NCBI RefSeq assembly: GCF_900696085.1
Contig: NZ_CAADFC020000008.1
Coordinates: forward strand, 235,713-299,712
Origin: Bradyrhizobium ivorense
Lineage (GTDB): Bacteria > Pseudomonadota > Alphaproteobacteria > Rhizobiales > Xanthobacteraceae
Length of the DNA: 64,000 bases
Direction: 5' to 3'
Below the pieces are notes generated by a model. The model saw only the letters and a list, made by a program, of their open reading frames with translations. It did no database searches and had not been told where the DNA came from. The number at the start of each line of letters is the position of its first letter. The first letter of the stretch is position 1. The position numbers were made by a program, and so were the translations under genes. Positions 34,413 to 44,010 of the stretch are shown here, one piece after another.

Positions 34413-35524
34413 GCGACCCCTCTCCTCTGCTGGACGAGATCAGGAAGCTGATCAAGCTGTCCGGGCCGATGCCGGTCTGGCGCTACATGGAATTGTGCCT
34501 CATGCATCCGCAGTACGGCTACTATCTCTCGCGTGATCCGCTGGGCCGCGACGGCGATTTCACCACGGCGCCGGAAGTCAGCCAGATGTTCGGCGAACTG
34601 CTCGGGCTGTGGAGCGCCTCGATCTGGCGCGCGATCGGCTCGCCGGCGACGCTGCGCCTGATCGAGCTCGGGCCCGGCCGCGGCACCATGATGGCCGATG
34701 CGCTGCGCGCGCTCCGCGTGCTGCCGCCGCTGTACCAGTCGCTCAGCATCCACCTCGTCGAGGTCAACCCGGTGCTGCGCGAAAAACAGAGCGCGACGCT
34801 GGCGGGGGTGCGTAACATCACCTGGCACGAGAGCATCGACGAGGTGCCCGAGGGACCCGCGGTCATTCTCGCCAACGAATATTTCGACGTGCTGCCGATC
34901 CACCAGATGGTCCGGCGCGAGACCGGCTGGCACGAGCGCACCGTCGGGATCGATGCCAATGGCCGGCTGTACTTCGCCGCCACCCCCGACCCGGTGCCGA
35001 ACTTCGAGGTGCTGCTGCCGCCGTTGGTGCGCGCCGCGCCGATGGGCGCGATCTTCGAATGGCGGCCCGACACCGAGATCATGAAGCTCGCGACGCGGGT
35101 GCGCGACCAGGACGGCGCCGCGCTGATCATCGACTACGGGCATCTGCGCAGCGACGCCGGCGACACCTTCCAGGCGATCGCGCGCCACAGCTTCGCCGAC
35201 CCGCTGAAGAACCCGGGCGAGGCCGACATCACCGCCCATGTCGATTTCCAGGCGCTGGCGCGGGCCGCCGAGGATGTCGGCGCCAACGTGCACGGGCCGG
35301 TGACGCAGGGCGACTTCCTCAAGCGCCTCGGCGTCGAGGCCCGCGCCGCGGGGCTGATGGCCAAGGCCAGCCCGGAAGTCTCCGCCGACATTGCCGCTGC
35401 GCTGAAGCGGCTGACCGATTCGGGCCGCGGCGGCATGGGCTCGATGTTCAAGGCGATGGCGATCTCCGATCCGCGCCTCACCTCGATCGCCGGCCTCAGC
35501 GATCAACCTGACGAGGCTGAATAG
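34409..35524 (+). CDS. MidA/NDUFAF7-type SAM-dependent methyltransferase
   Basis: A 371-residue protein of the DUF185/MidA family: [41 protein letters not shown] at the N-terminus and the SAM motif [14 protein letters not shown]. The mitochondrial homolog NDUFAF7 dimethylates an arginine of complex I during assembly; a complex I role here is inference. GTG start overlapping lgt, with AAGGACA upstream. Confidence 0.92.
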   Translation: MSDPSPLLDEIRKLIKLSGPMPVWRYMELCLMHPQYGYYLSRDPLGRDGDFTTAPEVSQMFGELLGLWSASIWRAIGSPATLRLIELGPGRGTMMADALRALRVLPPLYQSLSIHLVEVNPVLREKQSATLAGVRNITWHESIDEVPEGPAVILANEYFDVLPIHQMVRRETGWHERTVGIDANGRLYFAATPDPVPNFEVLLPPLVRAAPMGAIFEWRPDTEIMKLATRVRDQDGAALIIDYGHLRSDAGDTFQAIARHSFADPLKNPGEADITAHVDFQALARAAEDVGANVHGPVTQGDFLKRLGVEARAAGLMAKASPEVSADIAAALKRLTDSGRGGMGSMFKAMAISDPRLTSIAGLSDQPDEAE

Positions 35525-35526
35525 TC

Positions 35527-36294
35527 ATGACACTGGGATCTCCGCTGCTGTCGGCCATTCCGGGCCTGCGCCACGCGTTCTTCTCGCGCGAGGGCGGCGT
35601 CTCCGACGGCGTCTACGCCAGCCTCAATGGCGGCCTCGGCTCCAACGACGATCCGGCCAAGGTCACCGAGAACCGGCGGCGGATGGCCGAGCAGCTCGGC
35701 GTGCCGCTCGCGCAGCTGATCAGCGTGCATCAGGTGCATTCGCCCGACGTCGCTGTCGTCACCGAGCCGTGGAACGGCGCCCCGCGTCCCAAGGCCGACG
35801 CGCTGGTGACGCGAACCGAGGGCCTCGCGATATCGGTGACCACCGCCGACTGCGGCCCGATCCTGCTGGTCGATCCCAATGCGCGCGTGATCGGCGCGGC
35901 GCATGCCGGCTGGAAGGGCGCGCTGACCGGCATCCTGGAATCGACCATCGCCGCGATGGAGAAGCTCGGCGCCGACCGCAGCGGCATCGTCGCCGCGATC
36001 GGCCCCATGATCCGCCAGGAGTCCTACGAGGTCGGCAGCGAGTTCGTCGCGCGCTTCATCGATGCCGATGCCGAGAACGGGATGTTCTTCATCCCCGGCG
36101 AACGCGACGGCCATGCGATGTTCGATCTCGCCGGCTTCATCCGGATGCGGCTGGAAAATGCCGGCGTGCTGATGATCGACGATCTCGGCATCGACACCTA
36201 TGCCGACGAGCGTTGCTTCAGCTATCGCCGCTCCGTGCACCGCAAGGAAGCCGATTACGGCCGCCACGTTCACGCGATCGCGCTGGAAGGCTGA
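35527..36294 (+). CDS. pgeF: Laccase-domain protein PgeF/YfiH
   Basis: A 255-residue YfiH-family protein: AFFSREGGVSDGVYASLNGGLGSNDDP, the metal-binding HQVHSPDV, TTADCGPILLVD and GAAHAGWKGALTGILE motifs. Members act on purine nucleosides or correct peptidoglycan stem-peptide errors (PgeF); the older name is polyphenol oxidase. It begins 2 bases after the methyltransferase stop. The 264-base gap that follows shows no gene. Confidence 0.95.
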   Translation: MTLGSPLLSAIPGLRHAFFSREGGVSDGVYASLNGGLGSNDDPAKVTENRRRMAEQLGVPLAQLISVHQVHSPDVAVVTEPWNGAPRPKADALVTRTEGLAISVTTADCGPILLVDPNARVIGAAHAGWKGALTGILESTIAAMEKLGADRSGIVAAIGPMIRQESYEVGSEFVARFIDADAENGMFFIPGERDGHAMFDLAGFIRMRLENAGVLMIDDLGIDTYADERCFSYRRSVHRKEADYGRHVHAIALEG

Positions 36295-36558
36295 GCGCGG
36301 ACAATCGCCGGATGCCAGCCAAACCGGGAATGGAGCTGGATCACCGAGGCGATGCGGCATCATCTGGCCGACTGAACACAGAAATGCGATCCCGCGGCCT
36401 GGCTCAGGTCGGCCCAGAATCAGGCCGTAGATTCTTGTTTTGCCGTGGTTTCTTCAGGCGAGCCTGCCATCCATCCCCTTTGCGGGCGGTTTCGCTCACG
36501 GCGCTGTGCCCTCGCTGCCCTAGACGTTAAGCGGTTTTAACGATATCGCAGGACGCAA

Positions 36559-37173
36559 ATGAGGGAAGCGTCAAACAGCCAGTCTCGAACCGGGACGATC
36601 GTACGCGTCGCGATCGCCGCGACTTGGCTTGCGATCGGCGGCACGCTCGGTGGCTGCGCCGCCGGCGGCGGTGCGGCCGATTCCTATGCGATGGCAACGC
36701 CGGCGAGCGGCGCGACTGTTACGTTCGAATCGATCGACGGCCCGCCGCCGCAGGTGTTCGACCGCATGGTCGGCGTGCTCGACAGCGAATCGAAGCTGCG
36801 CAGTCTCTCGATCGTGTCGCGCGAAGGCGCGGCGGCCTATCGCGTCCGCAGCTATCTGTCGGCGCAGGTGGTGCGCGGCCGCACCGTGATCGCGTGGGTG
36901 TGGGACGTCTACGACAATAACCAGCAGCGCGCGCTCCGCCTCTCCGGCGAGGAGCCCGCCGGCAAAGCGGGCCGCGACGCCTGGGCCGCCGCCGACGATC
37001 TGGTGCTGCGCAAGATCGCCCAGGCCGGCCTCAGCGGTCTCTCCAGCATGATCAATGGCGGCGCGGCGAGCCCTGCGCCCGGCCCGGCCCCCGAGCTGCG
37101 CGGCCCCGCGGTCGCCAACGCCCCACCGCCGGCGGCGGCCGAGACCGTCGCGCTCGGATATTCCGCTAACTAA
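36559..37173 (+). CDS. Hypothetical lipoprotein
   Basis: A 204-residue protein with a lipobox LGGC at residues 30-33 after a hydrophobic segment (IAATWLAIGGT), so it is predicted to be lipid-modified through Lgt. A compact domain (residues 50-150, with RVRSYLSAQVVRGRTVIAWVWDVYD) is followed by a Pro/Ala-rich tail. No family recognised. A clean terminator lies 9 bases after the stop. Confidence 0.75.
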   Translation: MREASNSQSRTGTIVRVAIAATWLAIGGTLGGCAAGGGAADSYAMATPASGATVTFESIDGPPPQVFDRMVGVLDSESKLRSLSIVSREGAAAYRVRSYLSAQVVRGRTVIAWVWDVYDNNQQRALRLSGEEPAGKAGRDAWAAADDLVLRKIAQAGLSGLSSMINGGAASPAPGPAPELRGPAVANAPPPAAAETVALGYSAN

Positions 37174-37182
37174 ACCCCGCGA

Positions 37183-37205
37183 TACCCCGGAGAAGGGGTA
37201 TTTTT
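37183..37205 (+). terminator. Intrinsic terminator of the lipoprotein gene
   Basis: Stem TACCCC/GGGGTA, loop GGAGAA, five T. Confidence 0.85.
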
Positions 37206-37352
37206 GCCCAAGAAAACGCTGGTCGAGCCGGGCTAATGGGTTGCCAGCCGAGGCGCCATCCTGATATTCCCTCGCGCACCGAAAACCCGCCGGTTCTGTA
37301 AGGACTTGAGATGCTGCACGTCGTATCCAGCAAGGCGCGGGGGGAAGCATCG

Positions 37353-38306
<954 letters not shown>

Positions 38307-38427
38307 GTTCGGTATTAGCCGTCGTCCCGGCGAAGCCGGGACCCATCACCACCGCGCTCCATTGCGGCACTAACCTGTGGGCCCAGCCTTCGGGACGACA
38401 GTGAGCGTGTGGCGCCACCGTCGGATC

Positions 38428-38553
38428 CGTCATCCTGAGGTGCGAGCTCTTGCGAGCCTCGAAGGATCGACGGCCCCGTCTGTGGCCGATTCATCCTTCG
38501 AGGCTCGCGCTGCGGCGCAAGTGCGCCGCAGAGCGAGCGCCTCAGGATGACGG
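38428..38553. repeat. Intergenic inverted repeat, family D
   Basis: CATCCTGAGGTGCGAGCTCT near 38431 and CTCAGGATGACGG near 38541 frame CGAAGGATCGACGG and CATCCTTCGAGGCTCGC. Copies are also at 43026 and 51028. The surrounding 417-base gap (38307-38723) also carries a hairpin-forming GTCGTCCCGGCGAAGCCGGG unit. Confidence 0.8.
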
Positions 38554-38723
38554 GTTGATCTGCTTCAACTGTTAATCGACCAACTCGATGTCATCACCCG
38601 CGCGTGCGGGTGGTCCAGTCGGCCCGAAGGAATTACCTTGGCGCTCGGGCGCTTCATCCTTAAAGTCCCGCTCCCGGCGCCTGGTGCTCTGGATGGGAAC
38701 TCGATCCTTACGGAGGTGAAGCT

Positions 38724-39251
38724 ATGCCCAAACCGGAAAGCTTCCCGATCGACAAGATCTACGTTCCGGTGAAGCGGAAGAAAGCTCTCAAGCCCGAGCT
38801 GGTTCAGGAAATCGCCGAAAGTATTCTGGCCGTCGGCCAGCAGGCTCCTATCCTGGTTCGATCCGACGAAGACCGCTTCGTTCTGGTCGAGGGACTGCAC
38901 CGCTTCGAAGCCTGCAAGGCGCTTGGCGAAGAAACCATCATCGGGCTCCTCGTGCCCGCCGAGACCGCTCACCCGAAGACGCTGCTGTCCGACACTGCTG
39001 AAGCCGAAGCTGAGCGTGACAAGATGGCGCGCTTGAAGAAACTGCGTCTCGAAAAGGAGGCCGCCGACCATCTGGCCGCAGCGTCAAAGGCCGCCACGGC
39101 GCCGGACGCGCGGGAGCTCCGACAACGCCCGCAGACGGCGGTCCGGAACAAGGCAATTCCGGGCCAATCAAATCGCGGCACAGCGGAAGCGCGACCCAAG
39201 ACCTTGTCGGAATGGATCACGCAGCAAAAAGGCAGTGGCGGCCGTTATTGA
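38724..39251 (+). CDS. Orphan ParB/Srx-domain protein
   Basis: A 175-residue protein with an N-terminal ParB-like domain (IDKIYVPVKRKKALKPELVQEIAESILAVGQQAPILVRSDEDRFVLVEGLHRFEACKALG; GLHRFEA is the conserved box), but no ParB helix-turn-helix or ParA-binding region. The C-terminal half is charged and helical (MARLKKLRLEKEAADHLAA), then low-complexity basic. GGAGGTGAAGCT precedes the ATG. ParB-like domains can bind or hydrolyse CTP or nick DNA; function unknown. Flanked by repeats, perhaps recently acquired. Confidence 0.78.
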   Translation: MPKPESFPIDKIYVPVKRKKALKPELVQEIAESILAVGQQAPILVRSDEDRFVLVEGLHRFEACKALGEETIIGLLVPAETAHPKTLLSDTAEAEAERDKMARLKKLRLEKEAADHLAAASKAATAPDARELRQRPQTAVRNKAIPGQSNRGTAEARPKTLSEWITQQKGSGGRY

Positions 39252-39275
39252 TTGCCGATCGGCCGCGCCGCCGCT

Positions 39276-40082
39276 TCAAAATCCCGGCCGCGGCACGTGG
39301 CTCATCAGGGTCCGCGCATAGCCGCCGTCGACGATGATCTCCTCGCCGTTGACATAGGACGAGCGGTCGCTGGCCAGGAACAGCGTCGCATCCGCCATGT
39401 CCTGCGGCGCGCCGATCCGGCGCAGCGGCACCACGGCGGTGCGCCGCTCGGTGACCCCCGGCGTATCGTAGAACGCCTGGCTCATCGGCGTCACCACGAG
39501 GCCCGGGCTGACCACATTGCTGCGGATGCCGTGCGGCCCCCATTCGGCGGCGAGCTGCTGCGACAGCATCACAACGCCGGCCTTGCTGACGCTGTAGGCG
39601 CCGCTCTGGCCCTGCGCGTTACTGGCGGCGATCGAGGCGACGTGGATCAGGCTGCCGCGCCCGATCTTGCGCATCTGGCGGCCGAACGCCTGCGCGCAAA
39701 TGAAGTAGCCGGTGAGATTGACCGCGAGCACCGCATTCCATTCGGCGAGCGACAGCGTGTCGAGCCCGCCGGGACGCAGCACCGCGGCGGTGTTGACGAG
39801 GATGTCGGACGGCCCGAGCGCGCGTTCCACCGCGTCGGCGGCGGCCGCGACGCTGTCGGCACTCGTCGTGTCGCACGCCTGGACGAGATGGTGCTCGCCA
39901 AACTCGCGCAGCTGCTCTTGCGTCCCCGCCAGCCCGCGCTCGTCGCGATCGATCACGGCGACCTTGACGCCGGCACGGGCAAAGCTGACGGCCGTGGCGC
40001 GGCCGATGCCGCCGCCTCCACCGGTGACGACGGCAACGCGGCCCGACAGGCCGAGCCAGTCGGTGGAATGTTGTTCGGTCAT
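39276..40082 (-). CDS. Short-chain dehydrogenase/reductase
   Basis: A 268-residue classical SDR. The cofactor motif is TGGGGGIG, the central motif is NTAAV in place of NNAG, and the catalytic Ser/Tyr/Lys are in VASIAAS and YSVSK. NAD(H) is favoured by the acidic residue in VIDRDE after beta-2. Start MTEQHSTDWLG chosen; earlier in-frame Met codons lie in non-coding sequence. Substrate unknown. Confidence 0.9.
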   Translation of the reverse strand: MTEQHSTDWLGLSGRVAVVTGGGGGIGRATAVSFARAGVKVAVIDRDERGLAGTQEQLREFGEHHLVQACDTTSADSVAAAADAVERALGPSDILVNTAAVLRPGGLDTLSLAEWNAVLAVNLTGYFICAQAFGRQMRKIGRGSLIHVASIAASNAQGQSGAYSVSKAGVVMLSQQLAAEWGPHGIRSNVVSPGLVVTPMSQAFYDTPGVTERRTAVVPLRRIGAPQDMADATLFLASDRSSYVNGEEIIVDGGYARTLMSHVPRPGF

Positions 40083-40182
40083 GGACGCCTCCCACGCTTT
40101 TGTTTTATGCCCGCAAGCATAGCCGAAAGCGCAGCAGGCGAGCGATCCCGGCGCGCATGCCGGGATCGCATTTGCACCAGTG

Positions 40183-40764
40183 CTAGCCGACGATCCCGGC
40201 CGCGACCTGGCCGCGCAGGCGCTCCAGGCTGAGCAGCGTGTTGGCACAGGCTTCCGCGACCTCGACGCCCTTGATGGCGAAGTGCTTGCGGAAGAAGTCG
40301 TAGTGCACCTCGGTCTCGTGGAATTGCTGCGGCGTCAGCACCGCCGAGAACACCGGCACCTCGGTGCGCAGCTGCACGTCCATCAGCGCCTTGATCACGG
40401 TGTCGGCGACGAACTCGTGGCGGTAGATGCCGCCGTCGACGACGAGGCCGGCGGCGACGATTGCGGTGTAGCGCCGCGTCTTCGCCAGGATCTGCGCATG
40501 CAGCGGAATCTCGAACGACCCCGGCACCTCGAACACATCGACATTGGTGATGTGGCGCTCTTCGATCTCCCGCAGGAATGCGATGCGGCACTCCTCGACC
40601 ACGTCGCGATGCCAGGCCGATTGCACGAAGGCGACGCGCTGGGGCTTGGCGAAGCGTGGATGCTCCACCGCCGGCGGAAGCGCCGGCGTGTCGGGAGCAT
40701 TTTCGGTTTCGGTGGCTTGGGCTTGAGAAGTTTGGACTTCAGCGTCTTGCAACATCTGATTCAT
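40183..40764 (-). CDS. ribH2: 6,7-dimethyl-8-ribityllumazine synthase, RibH2 type
   Basis: A 193-residue lumazine synthase (residues 40-190) with a roughly 35-residue acidic N-terminal tail. The motifs FEVPGSFEIPLHAQ, VAAGLVVDGGIYRHEFV and AVLTPQQFHE are visible. It condenses two riboflavin precursors. Orphan RibH2 enzymes (decamers, as in Brucella) occur beside the rib-operon copy in Rhizobiales, and RibH2 genes under an FMN riboswitch are known. GAGGAAAG lies upstream of the ATG. Confidence 0.95.
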   Translation of the reverse strand: MNQMLQDAEVQTSQAQATETENAPDTPALPPAVEHPRFAKPQRVAFVQSAWHRDVVEECRIAFLREIEERHITNVDVFEVPGSFEIPLHAQILAKTRRYTAIVAAGLVVDGGIYRHEFVADTVIKALMDVQLRTEVPVFSAVLTPQQFHETEVHYDFFRKHFAIKGVEVAEACANTLLSLERLRGQVAAGIVG

Positions 40765-40846
40765 GGCTTTCCTCTTTCAGGACCAGAATCAGGGCACACG
40801 GACAACGACACGAGCCCCACGCGAATCCGCGCGGGCTGCCGCAACC

Positions 40847-40992
40847 GTTCTCTTTCATCCGGACTGTAACCGTCGGCTTCGGAGTTGCACCGAATCTGCT
40901 GACCCTTCTCCCGGCTTCGCGGAGGAAGGCGCTCGCGGGCTTGGGCTCATCACCCTTACCGCCGGTGGGGATTTCCACCCCGCCCTGAGAAC
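40847..40992 (-). promoter_or_regulatory. FMN riboswitch (RFN element)
   Basis: Read on the minus strand, the element starts GTTCTCAGGGCGGGG and ends CCGGATGAAAGAGAAC, with the conserved internal blocks CACCGGCGGTAAGG, AGCCCGCGAG, GGTCAGCAGATTCGG and CCGACGGTTACAGTCC. FMN binding should turn ribH2 off. A hairpin (AGCCCcaCGCG/CGCGCGGGCT, about 40811-40838) lies between it and the start codon; it has no T run, so control is probably at translation initiation. Confidence 0.97.
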
Positions 40993-41441
40993 ATCGGCAC
41001 GCCCGGGATGGACGTGCCTGACAGCAAATATGACTAAACCGCGACAGGCGGGCAAGCACCTTGGCACGGAGAATCGGCATGTCCCCATGAGCGCCCCGCG
41101 AGGCTCGGCGGCGCGATCGCGCGCTCCCGCAGCTGATTCACGGCCGCTTTGAGGCGCCGATAAATAGTTAACAAACCGTTACGGCACCACGCCGATTCCG
41201 ATTTGTTCTCAAAATCAAAAGTGTGGCGGAGATCAGTTGTGGACGACGCGCGCTTTGGCTGTGGACGGACTCGGCGTGCGGTTGCGCGGATTCCGCAAAT
41301 CACATCACTTCATCCGCGTCAGGTCCAGGGGCATCCGGAAGCCCGCTCAAAGGAACTGCACTCGGCCACGACGCTGTTTGTCGCATGCCGGCTTCCGTGT
41401 GCGTATCAACCGATCATCATAAGAACAAGGGTCGAGTCGGC
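40993..41441. other. Non-coding gap between ribH2 riboswitch and ybjN-like gene
   Basis: No gene found. It should hold the riboswitch promoter (minus strand) and the promoter of the gene at 41442. TTAACAAACCGTTAC at 41168-41182 is a one-mismatch CtrA-like site (TTAA-N7-TTAC). TTGTGGAC and CTGTGGAC occur at about 41236 and 41269. Confidence 0.4.
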
Positions 41442-41942
41442 ATGTCCCTCCTCGAAAGCGTAATCGAATCCCGGAACAACCCGCTTGCGGTGGTCGAGGA
41501 TATCGCCACCGACAACAACTGGGCGTTCGAGCGTTCCGGCGAAGACGAGGTGACCATCGTCTCCAAGGGCGACTGGACCGACTATCAGCTCTCCTTCACC
41601 TGGATGGGCGAGATCGACGCGCTGCATCTCGCCTGCGCGTTCGACATGAAGATTCCGCCGGCGCGGCGCGCCGAGGTGCAGCGGCTGGTCGCCGCCATCA
41701 ACGAGCAATTGTGGGTCGGCCATTTCGATCTGTGGACCCACACCGGCATGATCATGCATCGCCAGGCGCTGGTGCTGCCCGGCGGTCTCACCGCCTCCAC
41801 CGCGCAGTGCGAGACCATGGTGGTCAACGCCATCCACGCCTGCGAGCGCTACTACCCGGCGTTCCAGTTCGTGGTGTGGGCCGGCAAGTCGGCGGCCGAG
41901 GCGATGTCCGCCGCGATGTTCGACACCGAGGGCGAGGCGTAG
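41442..41942 (+). CDS. YbjN-domain protein
   Basis: A 166-residue protein of the YbjN family (PF10722): ITNNWAFERS-like start (TDNNWAFERSGEDEVTIVSKGDW), YQLSFTWMGEIDALHLACAFDMKIP and HFDLWTHTGMIMHRQALVLP, then ERYYPAFQFVVWAGKSAAEA. The family is linked to stress and motility regulation in enterobacteria; in Alphaproteobacteria the role is open. The start MSLLESVIES fits the family; long in-frame upstream sequence is judged non-coding. Confidence 0.88.
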   Translation: MSLLESVIESRNNPLAVVEDIATDNNWAFERSGEDEVTIVSKGDWTDYQLSFTWMGEIDALHLACAFDMKIPPARRAEVQRLVAAINEQLWVGHFDLWTHTGMIMHRQALVLPGGLTASTAQCETMVVNAIHACERYYPAFQFVVWAGKSAAEAMSAAMFDTEGEA

Positions 41943-41959
41943 GCTCCGCAAACTCGATC

Positions 41960-42045
41960 GTCATGCGCGGGCTTGACCCGCGCATCCATCCAGCAAAATC
42001 TTCCAAGTCGATGGATTGCCGGGTCAAGCCCGGCAATGACACTTG
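41960..42045. repeat. Intergenic repeat, family E variant
   Basis: CATGCGCGGGCTTGACCCGC near 41962 and GCCGGGTCAAGCCCGGCAAT near 42018 form nested hairpins. A GGTCCCGGCTTTCGCCGGGA unit follows at 42091. Confidence 0.7.
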
Positions 42046-42137
42046 AACTTGTGGCTCCCTTCTCGCTTTACTAGAACCGCGTGTGGTTATGGGTCCCGGC
42101 TTTCGCCGGGACGACGGGAGAATGTGTGGAGCGCCCT

Positions 42138-42968
42138 GTGAGCACATCAAGCAGCGCATTGACGAATACCACCGGTACCATCGCGCTTGCGGGCGCGGGC
42201 AAGATGGGCGGCGCGATGCTGACCGGCTGGCTGGCGCAGGGACTTGCGCCCGAGCGGGTCGTGGTGATCGATCCCTACCTTTCGCCGGAGATTTCCGCGC
42301 TCGCGGCAAAGGGCGTCCGGCTCAATCCGAAAGCGCAGGACATCGGCGCGGTGGATACGCTGGTCGTCGCGGTGAAGCCGCAATCGTTCCGCGAGGCGGG
42401 CGCCGCGCTGAAGGCGTTCGTCGGCCCCGCAACGCTGGTGGTCTCGATCATGGCCGGCACCACGATCGCCGCGCTGGAGGAGGTCGTCGGCGGCGCGGTG
42501 GTGCGCGCGATGCCGAACACGCCGGCGGCGATCGGCCGCGGCATCACGGTTGCGGTGCCGGCAAAGACAGTCACCGCCGCGCAGCGCGCCACCACGGATG
42601 CGCTGCTGCAGGCGACCGGGCTCGTCGAGTGGATTGGCGATGAAGGCCTGATGGACGCGGTGACCGCGGTCTCCGGCTCCGGCCCGGCCTATGTGTTCCT
42701 GCTCGCCGAAGAGCTGGCGCGCGCCGGCGTTGCCGCCGGCCTGCCCGAGCCGCTCGCGACCACGCTCGCGCGCGCGACCGTCGCCGGCTCCGGCGAGCTG
42801 CTGCACCGTTCGGATCTGCCGTCGGCGACCTTGCGCCAGAACGTCACCTCGCCCGGCGGCACCACCGCCGCGGCGCTCGAGGTGCTGATGGCTGATGACG
42901 GCATGCAGCCGCTGATGACCCGCGCCATCGCCGCGGCGACGAAGCGCTCGAAGGAATTGGCGAAGTAG
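42138..42968 (+). CDS. proC: Pyrroline-5-carboxylate reductase
   Basis: A 276-residue P5C reductase, the last step of proline synthesis. The NADPH fold is IALAGAGKMGGAML; VKPQSFREA, AMPNTPAAIGRGIT and the C-terminal signature AVSGSGPAYVFLLAEEL and TSPGGTTAAALEVL are present. The start is GTG (VSTSSSALT), because earlier in-frame codons run into the repeat upstream. Confidence 0.96.
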   Translation: MSTSSSALTNTTGTIALAGAGKMGGAMLTGWLAQGLAPERVVVIDPYLSPEISALAAKGVRLNPKAQDIGAVDTLVVAVKPQSFREAGAALKAFVGPATLVVSIMAGTTIAALEEVVGGAVVRAMPNTPAAIGRGITVAVPAKTVTAAQRATTDALLQATGLVEWIGDEGLMDAVTAVSGSGPAYVFLLAEELARAGVAAGLPEPLATTLARATVAGSGELLHRSDLPSATLRQNVTSPGGTTAAALEVLMADDGMQPLMTRAIAAATKRSKELAK

Positions 42969-43025
42969 GATTGCAGGGTGGGCAAAGCGCCAGCGTGCTC
43001 ACCGCCGCGAGCATTTCTGTAAGCC

Positions 43026-43141
43026 CGTCATCCTGAGGTGCGAGCTCTTGCGAGCCTCGAAGGATGCACGGCCCGCGGCCCATCCTTCGAGGCTCGCCCA
43101 GCAGCGCAACAGCGCTGCAAGGCTCGCACCTCAGGATGACG
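43026..43141. repeat. Intergenic inverted repeat, family D
   Basis: CATCCTGAGGTGCGAGCTCT at 43029 and GCTCGCACCTCAGGATGACG at 43122 with inner CGAAGGATG/CATCCTTCG arms. It lies between convergent proC and the thioesterase gene. Confidence 0.85.
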
Positions 43142-43173
43142 TTGGAGTCTGTGGCCAGCGCAGACGCACCGGT

Positions 43174-43584
43174 CTACGGCGCCTGCCCCGACGTCCCGGC
43201 GAGCCGCTTGTTGAAACTCGCGACGTTGATCAGGCCGCGGGCGTGGCGGCCTTCGCCGAGCTTGCGCGTGCCTTCAAAAGCTTCGACCTCGAAGCGGATC
43301 ACGCGGCGCTCGACCGCGATGACCTTCGAGGTGGTGCGCACCGTGGCGCCGACCAGCGCTGCGGCGAGATGGCGGATGTCGACCTCGGTGCCGACGGTGA
43401 CCCAGCCGGGCTGCAGCGCGGCGCGGATGGCATCGCCCGACGCCATCTCCATTTCAAGGATCATCATCGGCGTCGCATAGACCATCGGCATTCCGGGCAC
43501 GAAATGCCCGACCGTGCGCTCCGGCGGCACCACGAGCATGCGCTCGGCGCTCATGCCGATTGTGATGAAGTCGCGTGCGTCCAT
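43174..43584 (-). CDS. FlK-like hotdog thioesterase
   Basis: A 136-residue single hotdog domain similar to fluoroacetyl-CoA thioesterase and other FlK-type enzymes: ATPMMILEMEMASGDAIRAALQPGWVTVGTEVDIRHLAAALVGATVRTTSKV. A Glu (in EMEMA) and His (in RHLAA) occupy positions used in catalysis in FlK. Fluoroacetate specificity is not implied. Probably cytosolic thioester hydrolysis. Confidence 0.8.
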   Translation of the reverse strand: MDARDFITIGMSAERMLVVPPERTVGHFVPGMPMVYATPMMILEMEMASGDAIRAALQPGWVTVGTEVDIRHLAAALVGATVRTTSKVIAVERRVIRFEVEAFEGTRKLGEGRHARGLINVASFNKRLAGTSGQAP

Positions 43585-43593
43585 GGTGCCTCA

Positions 43594-43690
43594 GACGTCA
43601 TTCCGGGGCACGCGAAGCGTGAACCCGGAATCCAGAAGTGGCGGATCGAGATTCCGGGTTCAGCCCTGACGGGCCGCCCCGGAATGACGC
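43594..43690. repeat. Intergenic inverted repeat, family I
   Basis: CGTCATTCCGGGGCACGCG at 43598 and CGGCCCGTC/CCCCGGAATGACG at the other end, around GAATCC/GGATTC pairs. It separates the thioesterase and tautomerase genes. Confidence 0.75.
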
Positions 43691-43697
43691 TAACGCG

Positions 43698-43901
43698 TCA
43701 CTTCTTCGCGGCCGCAGCGCGTTCGACGAAGCTCTTGCCGCCCTTCATCTTGTGATGCAGCGGCGCTTCGTTGATCTGGATCACGACCGCGTCCGCGTCG
43801 ACGCCGAGGTTCTTCACCAGCGCCTGGGTGATGTCGCGCATCATGCCGAGCTTCTGTTCCTCGGTGCGGCCGGCGGCCATGCTGACGGTGATCTCGGGCA
43901 T
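43698..43901 (-). CDS. 4-oxalocrotonate tautomerase-family enzyme
   Basis: A 67-residue tautomerase with the catalytic N-terminal proline exposed after Met removal (MPEITVSMAAGRTEEQKLGMMRDITQAL) and VVIQINEAPLHHKMKGG. The family ketonises 2-hydroxydienoates or related compounds as a hexamer. The in-frame Met 14 codons earlier would hide Pro1, so the short start is preferred. Confidence 0.9.
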   Translation of the reverse strand: MPEITVSMAAGRTEEQKLGMMRDITQALVKNLGVDADAVVIQINEAPLHHKMKGGKSFVERAAAAKK

Positions 43902-44010
43902 CGGAAAAACTCCCTTGTTATCGTTGACATGCGAACCGGTCATTGCCGGGTTCGGCGCGCCATCCTTTTGAAGATGGCTGCGCGGGTCAAGCCCGCGCAG
44001 GGCAATCCAG

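Noticed and set aside
36530..36545. CtrA site upstream of the lipoprotein gene
   Set aside because: TTAA-N6-TTAA has the wrong spacing.
41168..41182. CtrA site in front of the YbjN gene
   Set aside because: One mismatch (TTAC) and 260 bases from the start; kept only as a note in the gap entry.
41350..41375. EcfG promoter before the YbjN gene
   Set aside because: GGAAC is followed by TGTT only after 18 bases, outside the usual 16-17 spacing.
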